Part shown: positions 1 through 9,073 of the stretch, one piece after another
How the letters are laid out: each line of letters opens with the position of its first letter
Position numbering within the stretch: position 1 is the first letter of the stretch
Origin: a bacterium
GTDB taxonomy: Bacteria; UBP6; JAFGXH01
Assembly (NCBI GenBank): GCA_016936735.1
Contig: JAFGXH010000176.1
Location: forward strand, 1 to 34,934
Length of the DNA: 34,934 bases
Reading direction: 5' to 3'
Position numbers and translations under genes: made by a program
Notes under the pieces: generated by a model
What the model was told of the DNA's origin: nothing
Seen by the model: only the letters and a program-made list of their open reading frames with translations
Database searches by the model: none

Positions 1-168
1 AATCTCTTTTATTACCGAATTTTTACAAACAAACTTTCTTCCTCCTTTAAAAACAATTTCAGAACCATCAAAAAATATAACATCAAAAAAGGTAAAATTA
101 GTAAAAAATTTTAGATTTATATCTGTAATAATATCTAAAATTGATATAAATTTTTTACCCTGCTTCAT
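1..168 (-). CDS. Partial hypothetical protein (3' end beyond the window)
   Basis: Minus-strand frame open from ATG at 168 to the window edge (MKQGKKFISILDIITDINLKFF...SVIKEI), with GGAGG about 12 nt upstream (CCTCC at 181-185). Too short to be in the ORF track. Confidence 0.55.
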   Translation of the reverse strand, partial: MKQGKKFISILDIITDINLKFFTNFTFFDVIFFDGSEIVFKGGRKFVCKNSVIKEI

Positions 169-427
169 GTTAAAATAGTTCCTCCAAAACTCTATATACT
201 ATTCGATTTTTTTTGAATTTATTTTAGTTTAAAAAAAATTTAAATTTTTTATTTAAATAGTTATTCAGAAAAGTTTTGAAAAATAGCCTAAATAATGCTA
301 AAAATAGATGAAGATAAAAGAGTTAGCTTTTATCATTTAAAAAGTAATATTAATTATTTTTTACAAAATAATTTAAAAATAACTTTTTAATTAAGTTTTT
401 AAATAAATATTATTTGGGAAATTTTAT

Positions 428-1567
428 ATGATCAAAAATACATCATCTAAGCAGGCTGAGTCAAAACGTTTTACATTAAGGGAGCTTGATTTAAGTATTG
501 GTCGTTTTCCAACAGGAAAATATAATGCAATAACAGATGTAAAAGGTGTAAAGGTTGGACATGTAACTCATATTATTGATAATATCCATGTTCCAGGAAC
601 AACAGAAAATAGCTCTGTAAGAAGTGGAGTTACAGCAATTATACCATTATCATCAGATGCAATTTATAAAAAAAGATTGGTTGCTGGGGGATTTATTCTT
701 AATGGAATTGGAGAGATGACAGGTTTAACTCAAGTTATGGAGTGGGGTTGGCTTGAGACACCAATTTTATTAACAAATACAATGTCTATTGGAAGTGTTC
801 ATCAAGGAGTAATTCAACATACAATAAAAAAACATCCTGAATTGGGAACAAAAACAGATGTAATAATTCCTGTAATTGGAGAAACAGATGACTCTTTTCT
901 TAATGATGTAAGAATCCCATCTGTTAAACCTAGTGATGCAGAGAGAGCAATTAAAATTGCTAAAGGTGGTTTTGTAAGGCAGGGTTCTGTTGGTGCTGGC
1001 ACAGGAATGACAACTCTTGATTTTGCTGGTGGAATTGGAACATCATCAAGAGTTATTCCCTACAATATTGGAGGTTATACTGTTGGAGTTCTTGTTTTAT
1101 CAAATTTTGGTCATATGGTTAATCTAACCTTGGATGGTGCTGTTATTGGAAGAGATTTAGAGAGACATTATGATAGTGCAAGAATGAGAAAATTTAATTA
1201 TGGCTCAATTATTGTTGTTGTTGCAACAGATGCACCACTATTAGCAAGTCAATTAAATAGAATTGCAAAAAGGGCTGCTCTTGGAGTTGGTAGAGCTGGC
1301 TCTTTTGCTGCATCAACAAGTGGAGAGATAATGATTGCTTTTTCAACAGCAAATAAAATAAATAGAGAGGAGGCTGGTTCAAATAAAACTCTCTCTATAA
1401 ATTTTATAAGTGATGCTGTTTTAAATCCAATTTATGAGGCAGTTATAGAAGCAACAGAGGAGGCTATAATGAATGCAATCTTCTGTTCAGGTGGAGTAAA
1501 AGGACGAAATAATCACTACTCTCCTCCTATTCCTTATGATTTAGTTTTGAAATACTTAAAAAGATAG
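428..1567 (+). CDS. P1 family peptidase / DmpA-type L-aminopeptidase-D-esterase (Ntn hydrolase)
   Basis: GSVGAGTGM motif and the self-cleavage context NYG|SIIVVVATDAPL (Gly259-Ser260), typical of the DmpA family. Confidence 0.9.
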   Translation: MIKNTSSKQAESKRFTLRELDLSIGRFPTGKYNAITDVKGVKVGHVTHIIDNIHVPGTTENSSVRSGVTAIIPLSSDAIYKKRLVAGGFILNGIGEMTGLTQVMEWGWLETPILLTNTMSIGSVHQGVIQHTIKKHPELGTKTDVIIPVIGETDDSFLNDVRIPSVKPSDAERAIKIAKGGFVRQGSVGAGTGMTTLDFAGGIGTSSRVIPYNIGGYTVGVLVLSNFGHMVNLTLDGAVIGRDLERHYDSARMRKFNYGSIIVVVATDAPLLASQLNRIAKRAALGVGRAGSFAASTSGEIMIAFSTANKINREEAGSNKTLSINFISDAVLNPIYEAVIEATEEAIMNAIFCSGGVKGRNNHYSPPIPYDLVLKYLKR

Positions 1568-1673
1568 AGTTTAAAACTATGTTATCTTTTTTAAACTACT
1601 ACTAATAATTATAAAATATTCTTCACATATTATTACAAAAAAATACAATTTTTATTTATAAAATCGATAAATC

Positions 1674-1702
1674 TTGTTTTTACATGAGTAATGTGATATA
1701 TT
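1674..1702 (+). promoter_or_regulatory. Candidate sigma70-like promoter for ppdK (TTGTTT-N17-TATATT)
   Basis: Hexamers at 1674-1679 and 1697-1702 with a 17-nt spacer, upstream of the ppdK start. Such matches are common in AT-rich DNA. Confidence 0.45.
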
Positions 1703-1738
1703 CTCTTGTCTATGATTGTTCTTCTAAAGGAGTTTTTA

Positions 1739-4402
1739 ATGACTAAAAAGTATGTTTATTTTTTTGGAAAAGGTGAGTCTGAAGGTAATGCTTCAATGAA
1801 AGCTATTCTTGGTGGAAAAGGTGCAAATCTTGCAGATATGGCTGAAGCAGGAGTTCCTGTTCCTCCAGGATTTACAATTACTACAGAGGTTTGTGAACAT
1901 TTTTCAAAAAATGCTGGAACATATCCAGAGGGTTTAAATGAAACAGTTGCTCAATATGTTAAAAGAGTTGAAACTGCAACAAGTTTTGAATTTGGAAATC
2001 CAACTAACCCTCTTCTTTTCTCTGTTCGCTCTGGAGCTGCTGTATCTATGCCAGGTATGATGGATACTATCTTAAATCTTGGAATTAATGATGCTGTTGC
2101 AAAAGGTATTGCAGAGAAAACAGGAAATCCACGTTTTGCTTGGGACTCTTATCGTCGTTTTATTCAAATGTTTGGTGATGTTGCAATGGATGTTCCTCAT
2201 CATGCTTTTGAAAAAGCTCTTGATTCTGTAAAAGCAAAAAAAGTTAATGAACTTGGAAAATCGGTTCATGAAATTAAAGATACAGATTTAAATGCAACAG
2301 ATCTTCAAGATGTTGTTGAGGCTTATAAAGCGGTTTACCGCAAATATAAAGGAACTGACTTCCCTACAGATCCAATGGTTCAATTATGGCATGCAGTTGC
2401 TGCAGTTTTCCGTTCTTGGGATAATGATCGTGCAGTTGCTTATCGTGAACTTAATGATATAAAAGGTTTGATTGGAACAGCTGTTAATGTTCAATCAATG
2501 GTTTTTGGAAATATGGGTGAAACATCAGCAACTGGTGTTGGTTTTACTCGTAATCCATCAAATGGTGAGAAAGAGTTTTATGGTGAATTTCTTGTAAATG
2601 CTCAAGGAGAGGATGTTGTTGCTGGTATTCGTACTCCACTTCCAATCATTGAACTTGAAAAAGTTATGCCTGCTGCATTCAAACAATTAAAAGATATTAC
2701 AGATAGTCTTGAACTTCGTTATAGAGATATTCAAGATTTTGAATTTACAATTCAAGAGGGAACTCTATACATGCTTCAAACAAGAAATGGTAAAAGAACT
2801 GTTCCTGCAGCAGTTAAAATTGCTGTTGATATGGTTGAAGAGGGACTTATCACTAAAGAAGAGGCTGTTCTTCGTGTTAATGCAAATGATTTAACACAAC
2901 TTCTTTTACCTATTTTCGAATCAAAAGCAAGAGAAAATGCAACTATTTTAGCATCAGGAATTAATGCATCTCCAGGTGCTTCAGTTGGTGTTGTTGTTTT
3001 TAATGCAGAAGATGCTGAGAAAGAGGCTGCAGAAGGAAAAGATGTTATTCTTGTTCGTATTGAGACATCTCCAGAAGATATTCGTGGTATGGCTGCCTCT
3101 AAAGGTATTTTAACTGCACGTGGTGGTGCAACATCTCATGCAGCTGTTGTTGCAAGAGGTATGGGAAAATGTTGTGTTGCAGGTGCTGGTGATTTAATGA
3201 TTGATTATGAAAAAAACTTAATGGTTGTTTCTGGTCAAACAATTAAATATGGTGATGTAATATCTCTTGATGGAACAACAGGTCATGTTCTTCTTGGAAC
3301 AGTTCCAACAATTAAACCAGAACTTTCTGGAAATTTTGCAAAACTGATGACTTGGGCTGATGAAATTCGTGGTGATTTTAAAATTCGTACAAATGCTGAT
3401 ACACCTCATGATGCAGCAGTTGCTATCTCTTTTGGTGCAGAAGGTATTGGACTTTGTCGTACAGAGCATATGTTTTTTGAAGAGGATAGAATTGACTATG
3501 TTCGTGAAATGATTCTTGCAAATGATGAAGCTGGTCGTAGAAAACCTCTTGCTGAATTGAAAAAAATGCAGAAAAAAGATTTCTTAGGAATTCTTGAAGC
3601 AATGAAAGGACTTCCTGTGACTATTCGTTTATTAGATCCACCTCTTCATGAATTCTTACCTCATACAGAAGAACAGATTGTTGAGCTTGCTTATAAAATT
3701 AATCGTAATCCTGTTCGTATTAAAGAGCGTGTTGAACAACTTCATGAATTTAATCCAATGTTAGGACATCGTGGTGTTCGTCTTGGAATTACATATCCTG
3801 AAATTTATGAAATGCAAATTGAAGCAATTCTTGAAGCAGCAGCAGAATTAGTTGCAAAAGGTGTTGATGCAAGACCAGAAATTATGATTCCTCTTGTTGG
3901 AGATGTTTCTGAATTTACACCTTTTGAAAAAATGACACGTTCAATTGCTGAAAATGTTATGAAAAAATATGGTGTTAATTTCCATTATCTTGTTGGAACA
4001 ATGATTGAGGTTCCAAGAGCTGCTATGACAGCTGATGAGATTGCAACTCAAGCTGAATTCTTCTCTTTTGGAACAAATGATTTAACTCAAATGGGTGCTG
4101 GTTTTTCACGTGATGATGCTGGTTCTTTCCTTAAAGAGTATGTTCACCAAGGTATTTATGATAAAGATCCTTTCCAAGTTCTTGATCAGAAAGGAATTGG
4201 ACGTTTAATTCAAAGTGCTGTTCAATATGGAAAATCAACTCGTCCAAATATCAAACTTGGTATTTGTGGTGAGCATGGTGGTGAACCAAGTTCAATAGAG
4301 TTCTGTTATAAAACAGGTTTAAACTATGTATCTTGTTCTCCTTACCGTGTTCCTACAGCACGTTTAGCTGCAGCTCAAGCAGTTGTTAAAAATAAAAAAT
4401 AA
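1739..4402 (+). CDS. ppdK: Pyruvate, phosphate dikinase
   Basis: GGKGANLADMAEAG, the phosphohistidine motif GGATSHAAVVARGMGKCCVAG, and the PEP-utilising C-terminal domain (LGTMIEVPRAAMTADEIA, FFSFGTNDLTQMGAGFSRDD). Start moved to ATG 1739 behind AAAGGAG. Confidence 0.97.
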   Translation: MTKKYVYFFGKGESEGNASMKAILGGKGANLADMAEAGVPVPPGFTITTEVCEHFSKNAGTYPEGLNETVAQYVKRVETATSFEFGNPTNPLLFSVRSGAAVSMPGMMDTILNLGINDAVAKGIAEKTGNPRFAWDSYRRFIQMFGDVAMDVPHHAFEKALDSVKAKKVNELGKSVHEIKDTDLNATDLQDVVEAYKAVYRKYKGTDFPTDPMVQLWHAVAAVFRSWDNDRAVAYRELNDIKGLIGTAVNVQSMVFGNMGETSATGVGFTRNPSNGEKEFYGEFLVNAQGEDVVAGIRTPLPIIELEKVMPAAFKQLKDITDSLELRYRDIQDFEFTIQEGTLYMLQTRNGKRTVPAAVKIAVDMVEEGLITKEEAVLRVNANDLTQLLLPIFESKARENATILASGINASPGASVGVVVFNAEDAEKEAAEGKDVILVRIETSPEDIRGMAASKGILTARGGATSHAAVVARGMGKCCVAGAGDLMIDYEKNLMVVSGQTIKYGDVISLDGTTGHVLLGTVPTIKPELSGNFAKLMTWADEIRGDFKIRTNADTPHDAAVAISFGAEGIGLCRTEHMFFEEDRIDYVREMILANDEAGRRKPLAELKKMQKKDFLGILEAMKGLPVTIRLLDPPLHEFLPHTEEQIVELAYKINRNPVRIKERVEQLHEFNPMLGHRGVRLGITYPEIYEMQIEAILEAAAELVAKGVDARPEIMIPLVGDVSEFTPFEKMTRSIAENVMKKYGVNFHYLVGTMIEVPRAAMTADEIATQAEFFSFGTNDLTQMGAGFSRDDAGSFLKEYVHQGIYDKDPFQVLDQKGIGRLIQSAVQYGKSTRPNIKLGICGEHGGEPSSIEFCYKTGLNYVSCSPYRVPTARLAAAQAVVKNKK

Positions 4403-4424
4403 TCTATAACATTATAGTTTAGAT

Positions 4425-4452
4425 AAAAAAGGGAGCAATTGCTCCCTTTTTT
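4425..4452. terminator. Bidirectional intrinsic terminator between convergent ppdK and prfH
   Basis: Perfect 28-nt palindrome AAAAAAGGGAGCAATTGCTCCCTTTTTT, with A and T tracts on either side. Confidence 0.93.
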
Positions 4453-4456
4453 ATTA

Positions 4457-5071
4457 TTAATAAATTTTAAATGCCTCTCCTCTTTTGAGTTTATAATGTT
4501 GTTTCCAAAGTTTCTCCTGAGATTTTTCCGATTTCTCAATTTTTGTTGAGTTTAAAGCATTTAATAGTCTTGCTAAAGCAAGTTTTTTATTTCTATATTG
4601 AGATCTCTCCTCTCTTGCAATAACAGATATTCCTGTTGGGATATGAGTTACTCTAACTGCAGACTCTGTTTTATTTTGGTGTTGACCACCAGGACCTCCA
4701 GCTCTCATTGTCTCAATTTTAATATTTGTTAAATCAATATCCTCATCTTTTGGTGGTTCTAATAAAAGAGTATCAATAAACCAGTTTTTTCTTTTATGTT
4801 GTGGTCTAAAGCTACTTTGAAATCTATATTGAACTGTTCCAGACTCTAATTTTAATAAATCAACCAATTTTTTATCAATAGATAAAAGAATTGATTTTGG
4901 AAGAGTCTCATTAAAATTTTCCCATTTTATAATATCAATAGATAATCTCTCTTTTTTTGCTTCAGATACTATTGATTCATAAAATTTTTTAACAGCTAAA
5001 CAGCACTCTATTGGTCCTGTTCCACTACTTATTTGAATCCATAATAGATTCTCATCTTTATATAAACTCAT
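4457..5071 (-). CDS. prfH: Peptide chain release factor-like protein PrfH
   Basis: GGQ motif in the form RAGGPGGQHQNKTESAVRVTHIPTGISVIAREERSQYRNKKLA; about 204 aa with no RF1/RF2 codon-recognition domain; adjacent to rtcB. Confidence 0.92.
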   Translation of the reverse strand: MSLYKDENLLWIQISSGTGPIECCLAVKKFYESIVSEAKKERLSIDIIKWENFNETLPKSILLSIDKKLVDLLKLESGTVQYRFQSSFRPQHKRKNWFIDTLLLEPPKDEDIDLTNIKIETMRAGGPGGQHQNKTESAVRVTHIPTGISVIAREERSQYRNKKLALARLLNALNSTKIEKSEKSQEKLWKQHYKLKRGEAFKIY

Positions 5072-5091
5072 ATTAACCTCAAAATTAAATA

Positions 5092-5144
5092 TTAAAAAAA
5101 GAGATTCTACTTTTTACAAAAAATAGATACAAATAGAATCTCTT
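5092..5144 (-). terminator. Terminator- or attenuator-like hairpin between rtcB and prfH
   Basis: 11-bp perfect inverted repeat AAGAGATTCTA (5099-5109) / TAGAATCTCTT (5134-5144), 24-nt loop. Read on the minus strand it is followed directly by a T tract. Confidence 0.6.
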
Positions 5145-5195
5145 CATTTAAATAGATATTTTCAACTAAAAATAACTTTTTTTATTAAAGATATT

Positions 5196-6542
5196 TTAAT
5201 CTAAATCAGATTCATAGTTTTCAACCATTTTTTTAACAAAATATCGCTCTCTTGAGCGTTCTCTTTTTTTGTTATATTTTTTATCTAATCGATTCTCCTC
5301 TCTCTGTTTTTTATCTGTTTTTGATGAGATATCTTTCATATTATATAGAGGTGATATCATATCAATTAACTCTCCAGATGGTTCAATAGAGTCAAGAATG
5401 AAGTTAGAATCTTTATATGCAAAAGGTGATTCATCAATAGTGGAAGAGCATACTGATGATGAATAGATTCCACTCATTGCTTTTTTAAATGATGATAATG
5501 TTATCTCATTTTTTGAGTCTGCTCTACTTTTTAATCTTCCAGCACCATGTGGAGCAGAGTAGTTCCATTCTGGATTTGATAAACCACTCATTATTGCAAT
5601 TCCATCTCTCATATTAAATGGAAGAATAAATTTAGAATCTTTATATGAACGAATGGCCCCTTTTCGAATAATCCAATCATTAAAATCAATATAGTTATGA
5701 GTTGATTCAATAGTATCTACAATTGATTCAAAATCAATATCTAAAGAGTTTAAAATCTGAGTTGCAATGGTTTTTCTATTTATTTTTGCATAAAATTGTG
5801 TAAAAACCATGTCAATAAGATAATCCTCTAAATTTTCTCCCTCAAGAAAAGATAGCTCTTTAGTAAATCCACTTGGAACAATCCCCTTTTTTTGATGATA
5901 AGTTGCAACAGATTGTCCTAAATGTCTACTTCCTGTATGAATAGTAAGCCAAGTTTTTCCTAGTTCACTTATTCCAATCTCAATAAAATGATTTCCACCA
6001 CCAAGTGTTCCTAATGAGTTTTTTATTGTTCTAAAATCCTCTCCAATTTTTTTTGCAAAATTTTGTACCCATTCAGAATTAATCTCTGGTAATTCAATTG
6101 CCCTTCCATATCTATTTTTATAACTCATTACAAATTTTCTCATCTCCTCATTAAGAGCTTTCCAAGGAAAATCTTTATCAAAATTTATAATTGATTTAAA
6201 ATGGATTGAACCTCCAGTAGGTATAGAGTCTCTTATTTGATTATCAATTTTTTTCCAATCAATCTCTGTTTTATCAATATTATTAAATATATCACCTAAA
6301 GAGATTGATAACATTCCACATCCAATATCAACACCAACAACTGCAGGAACAATTTTATCACTAGTCTCCATTGTAAAACCAACAACAGCACCCTTTCCAA
6401 CATGTGTATCTGGCATTATTGCAACTCTATTTGTAAATGCTGGATGATTAATTAATCTATGAATCTGTTTTATTGTCTCTGCATCAGCATTATTGATTGT
6501 TAAATATGCTGATGTATATTTTCCATGCAAATTATAGCCCAT
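5196..6542 (-). CDS. rtcB: RNA-splicing ligase RtcB family (PrfH-associated)
   Basis: MPDTHVGKGAVVGFT, VVGVDIGCGM, LGTLGGGNHFIEIG, HTGSRHLG and SAPHGAGR motifs. Start proposed at ATG 6542 (MGYNLHGKYTSAYLT) behind GGAGC; the ORF extends to 6584. Lys/Arg-rich C-terminal tail. Confidence 0.93.
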   Translation of the reverse strand: MGYNLHGKYTSAYLTINNADAETIKQIHRLINHPAFTNRVAIMPDTHVGKGAVVGFTMETSDKIVPAVVGVDIGCGMLSISLGDIFNNIDKTEIDWKKIDNQIRDSIPTGGSIHFKSIINFDKDFPWKALNEEMRKFVMSYKNRYGRAIELPEINSEWVQNFAKKIGEDFRTIKNSLGTLGGGNHFIEIGISELGKTWLTIHTGSRHLGQSVATYHQKKGIVPSGFTKELSFLEGENLEDYLIDMVFTQFYAKINRKTIATQILNSLDIDFESIVDTIESTHNYIDFNDWIIRKGAIRSYKDSKFILPFNMRDGIAIMSGLSNPEWNYSAPHGAGRLKSRADSKNEITLSSFKKAMSGIYSSSVCSSTIDESPFAYKDSNFILDSIEPSGELIDMISPLYNMKDISSKTDKKQREENRLDKKYNKKRERSRERYFVKKMVENYESDLD

Positions 6543-6725
6543 TATAGCTCCAATAAAATCTATAGTTTGATTATGTTTTACCACTATTGATATTATTAAA
6601 TTATATTTTTTATCAAATAGTATAATAAAAATATCAAACTAATTGGTTAAATTTTCTGTACCACTTTTTTTAGATTTTTTGATTGAATAGAACCCAGCAC
6701 AAATGCCTTACTTTGATATTCTACT

Positions 6726-6746
6726 CTAGTTGATATGACTCTGCAT
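6726..6746 (-). CDS. Candidate leader peptide MQSHIN* upstream of rtcB
   Basis: Minus-strand AAAGGAGG (6753-6760), 6-nt spacer, ATG CAG AGT CAT ATC AAC TAG. The Shine-Dalgarno lies in the loop and 3' stem of hairpin CTATCC-ACAAAGGA-GGATAG. Confidence 0.4.
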   Translation of the reverse strand: MQSHIN

Positions 6747-6785
6747 GGCTATCCTCCTTTGTGGATAGGGGTAAACGATTTTTAA

Positions 6786-6813
6786 ATTATAACATAAAAA
6801 AAATAAAATACAA
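6786..6813 (-). promoter_or_regulatory. Candidate promoter TTGTAT-N16-TATAAT for the rtcB leader transcript
   Basis: Minus strand: TTGTAT (6813-6808), 16-nt spacer, TATAAT (6791-6786), just downstream of the rsgA stop. Confidence 0.5.
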
Positions 6814-6820
6814 GATATTT

Positions 6821-7753
6821 CTACTCCTCCTCTATAAATTTTGTTGGATTTGTAAGAATATTTATATAGTTTTCAAATCTTATTTGCTCTATTTTTCCAT
6901 TCAAATATGCCTCTTTTACTCCACATTGATTCTCATGTGTGTGGGTACAATTTGGATATTTACACCCAGAAAGAAATGGATAAAACTCCTCATAATGCTT
7001 TTTTATATCAATATCTGTGATACTATCTAATCCAAAACCATAAATTCCTGGAGAATCAATAATATAGCCACCATTTTTTAAAGGGATAAGTCTTGTTGAA
7101 CGGGTTGTATGTGTTCCTCTTGCCCCTTTTTCAGATATATCTCCAACTTTTTGAGGAAGATCTGGTTCCATTAAATTCACAATTGTTGATTTTCCAACAC
7201 CTGATGTTCCAGAAAAAAGGGTGATAGAGTTTTTGATTAGCTCTTTTAGTGAATCAAAACCTGTTTTATTTGTTGCTGATGTAAAAAATATAGGAATGTT
7301 CATATCTCTATATGGTTTTAGTGGTAAAGATTCAATAAACTCATTATCAACTAAGTCTGCTTTATTAAAAACAATAATAGGTGGAATCTCATATTTATCT
7401 GCAGTTATTAGATATCTATCAATAAGCTCCCATTGAATATCTGGATTTTTTAAAGATGTTACAACTCCTAAAAAATCTATATTTGATGCAATAACTTGAG
7501 AGATATGTGTTAAAAAAGGGTCTCTTCTTGATATCTGATTTCTTCTCTCCTCTCTTGATTCAAAAATATATGATTTTGATTTCGAATCGAAATAGATATT
7601 TATTAAATCACCAACAGCAACAGGTGAACGCTCTGTTTTCTCTTTATGTAAAACTGAACCAGGCACCTTTATTTTTACTCTTTTATTATCAAGAAAAGAT
7701 ATAATCTCCCCTCTATGAATCTCTGTTACAACAACCCTTTTTTTCTCTTTCAC
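6821..7753 (-). CDS. rsgA: Ribosome small-subunit-dependent GTPase RsgA
   Basis: Circularly permuted GTPase order: FNKADL, GTSGVGKSTIVN, DSPGIYGFG; C-terminal zinc site CKYPNCTHTHENQCGV; N-terminal OB-like region. GTG start behind AGGAG. Confidence 0.95.
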   Translation of the reverse strand: MKEKKRVVVTEIHRGEIISFLDNKRVKIKVPGSVLHKEKTERSPVAVGDLINIYFDSKSKSYIFESREERRNQISRRDPFLTHISQVIASNIDFLGVVTSLKNPDIQWELIDRYLITADKYEIPPIIVFNKADLVDNEFIESLPLKPYRDMNIPIFFTSATNKTGFDSLKELIKNSITLFSGTSGVGKSTIVNLMEPDLPQKVGDISEKGARGTHTTRSTRLIPLKNGGYIIDSPGIYGFGLDSITDIDIKKHYEEFYPFLSGCKYPNCTHTHENQCGVKEAYLNGKIEQIRFENYINILTNPTKFIEEE

Positions 7754-7774
7754 TAACTCTCCTGTTTTAAGATT

Positions 7775-9073
7775 TTAATTTAAATAACTCATCATATCAA
7801 AAGCATAAACTCTTGCCTCTGATATTAAATCAATATCTGGTGCTAAAGTTTTTGCAACTCCCTCAATTGTTATCATTGCAACAAATATCATTGTATAGTT
7901 TGGTGCAATTCTTATTTTATATTTTGTTAATACTTTGTATATTCCAGATATTACTACTCCAAACTCAATTTCAGAAAGTTTTTTACCAGCAAATTTATGA
8001 AAAATAGAGTCTATATCATCCAAATAACTTTTATAAGAGTTTTTAGAAATAATAGAGTATCCTCCACATGCCTCTAACATAGTATCTGCAATTTTTTTTG
8101 TATCCTCTTGAACTATTCCAAGGATAAAATTTAGAGTTATACTCATCTCCTGTTGTGAAACAAATCCAACCATTCCACAATCTAAAATACCGATTTTTTC
8201 ACCATTATCAAGTAATAAAATATTTCCAGGGTGTGGATCTGCATGAAAAAATCTATCTCTATATATCATTTTCAAACTCATCTCAATTCCATATCTTGCA
8301 ATTTTTAGTGGGTTTGCATTAATTTTCTGATACTCTGTTGGTTTAACTCCATCTAAAAACTCCATAGTTATTATTTTTGATGTGGAGAAATTATCAAAAA
8401 CATCTGGAACAACAACAAAATCACTATTTTTAAAATTCTCTTTAAATTTTTTAAGATAGGATGCCTCTTTTATAAAATCTAATTGTTCAAATAGTGGTTT
8501 CTCTATCTCTGAAATAATTGCAACAGGATTTACCCTTTTTATAAATGGTAAAACTGTTTCAAAAAAAATAAAAATTTTCTTTAATATATCTAAATCAAAT
8601 CTTAATATCTCCCCTATTTTGGGTCTTTGTATTTTTATTGCAACTTTTCTATCACCTAACTCTGCTATATGAACCTGTGCAACAGAGGCTGATGCAATTG
8701 GTTTTTTTGAAAAATTTTTAAAAATCTCATCACCCTTTTTTCCAAACTCCTCTATAAATATCTGTTCAATAGTATCTAATTTTAAAGGATTTACATCATC
8801 TTGAAGTTTTTTTAGTTTGTCAATAAATGGTGATGGAATCATATCTGGTCGACTACTAAGAATCTGACCAAATTTTATAAATGCAGCTCCTAACTCCTCA
8901 ATAACAGATATAATTGTATCTGCTATAATAACATTAATCTCAATTTTTGAAAGCTCTTTTGGGTTTTTAAAATCACTATCAAGATATTTTAAGTAGAATT
9001 TTAAAAATCCTTTAATAACTGTAAAATTGATAGTTATAAATCTTTTAATTGTGGGAAAAATCATACTATACAT
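7775..9073 (-). CDS. ABC1/UbiB-type atypical kinase (AarF family)
   Basis: KFGQILSSRPDMIPSPFIDKLKKLQDDV, ASVAQVH, DPHPGNILLLDNGEKIGILDCGMVG. Confidence 0.93.
   Translation of the reverse strand: MYSMIFPTIKRFITINFTVIKGFLKFYLKYLDSDFKNPKELSKIEINVIIADTIISVIEELGAAFIKFGQILSSRPDMIPSPFIDKLKKLQDDVNPLKLDTIEQIFIEEFGKKGDEIFKNFSKKPIASASVAQVHIAELGDRKVAIKIQRPKIGEILRFDLDILKKIFIFFETVLPFIKRVNPVAIISEIEKPLFEQLDFIKEASYLKKFKENFKNSDFVVVPDVFDNFSTSKIITMEFLDGVKPTEYQKINANPLKIARYGIEMSLKMIYRDRFFHADPHPGNILLLDNGEKIGILDCGMVGFVSQQEMSITLNFILGIVQEDTKKIADTMLEACGGYSIISKNSYKSYLDDIDSIFHKFAGKKLSEIEFGVVISGIYKVLTKYKIRIAPNYTMIFVAMITIEGVAKTLAPDIDLISEARVYAFDMMSYLN

Noticed and set aside
814-1002. Minus-strand 62-aa ORF inside the DmpA-type gene, and similar antisense ORFs (2072-2269, 3218-3469, 18007-18195, 22819-23124, 23022-23297, 25562-25918, 28267-28674, 29131-29484)
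   Set aside because: Each lies opposite a well-supported conserved CDS; the sequences are low-complexity shadow translations with no recognisable motif.
6753-6760. CCTCCTTT on the plus strand as a fragment of a 16S rRNA gene
   Set aside because: Only the anti-SD core matches; upstream does not continue as 16S (GGCTATCCTCCTTT versus GGCTGGATCACCTCCTTT). It is better explained as the complement of a strong SD on the minus strand.
6660-6780. tRNA, SRP RNA, 6S RNA or known riboswitch in the rtcB leader
   Set aside because: No tRNA T-loop (GTTCRANYC) or cloverleaf, no SRP GGAAG..AGCAGCC core, and I could not match a riboswitch consensus by eye. An IS200/IS605-type end remnant was considered, but no transposase or TnpB fragment is present.
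6761-7030. Plus-strand 89-aa ORF overlapping the rtcB leader and rsgA 3' end
   Set aside because: Antisense to rsgA, hydrophobic low-complexity translation, no recognisable family. The real signal here appears to be on the minus strand.
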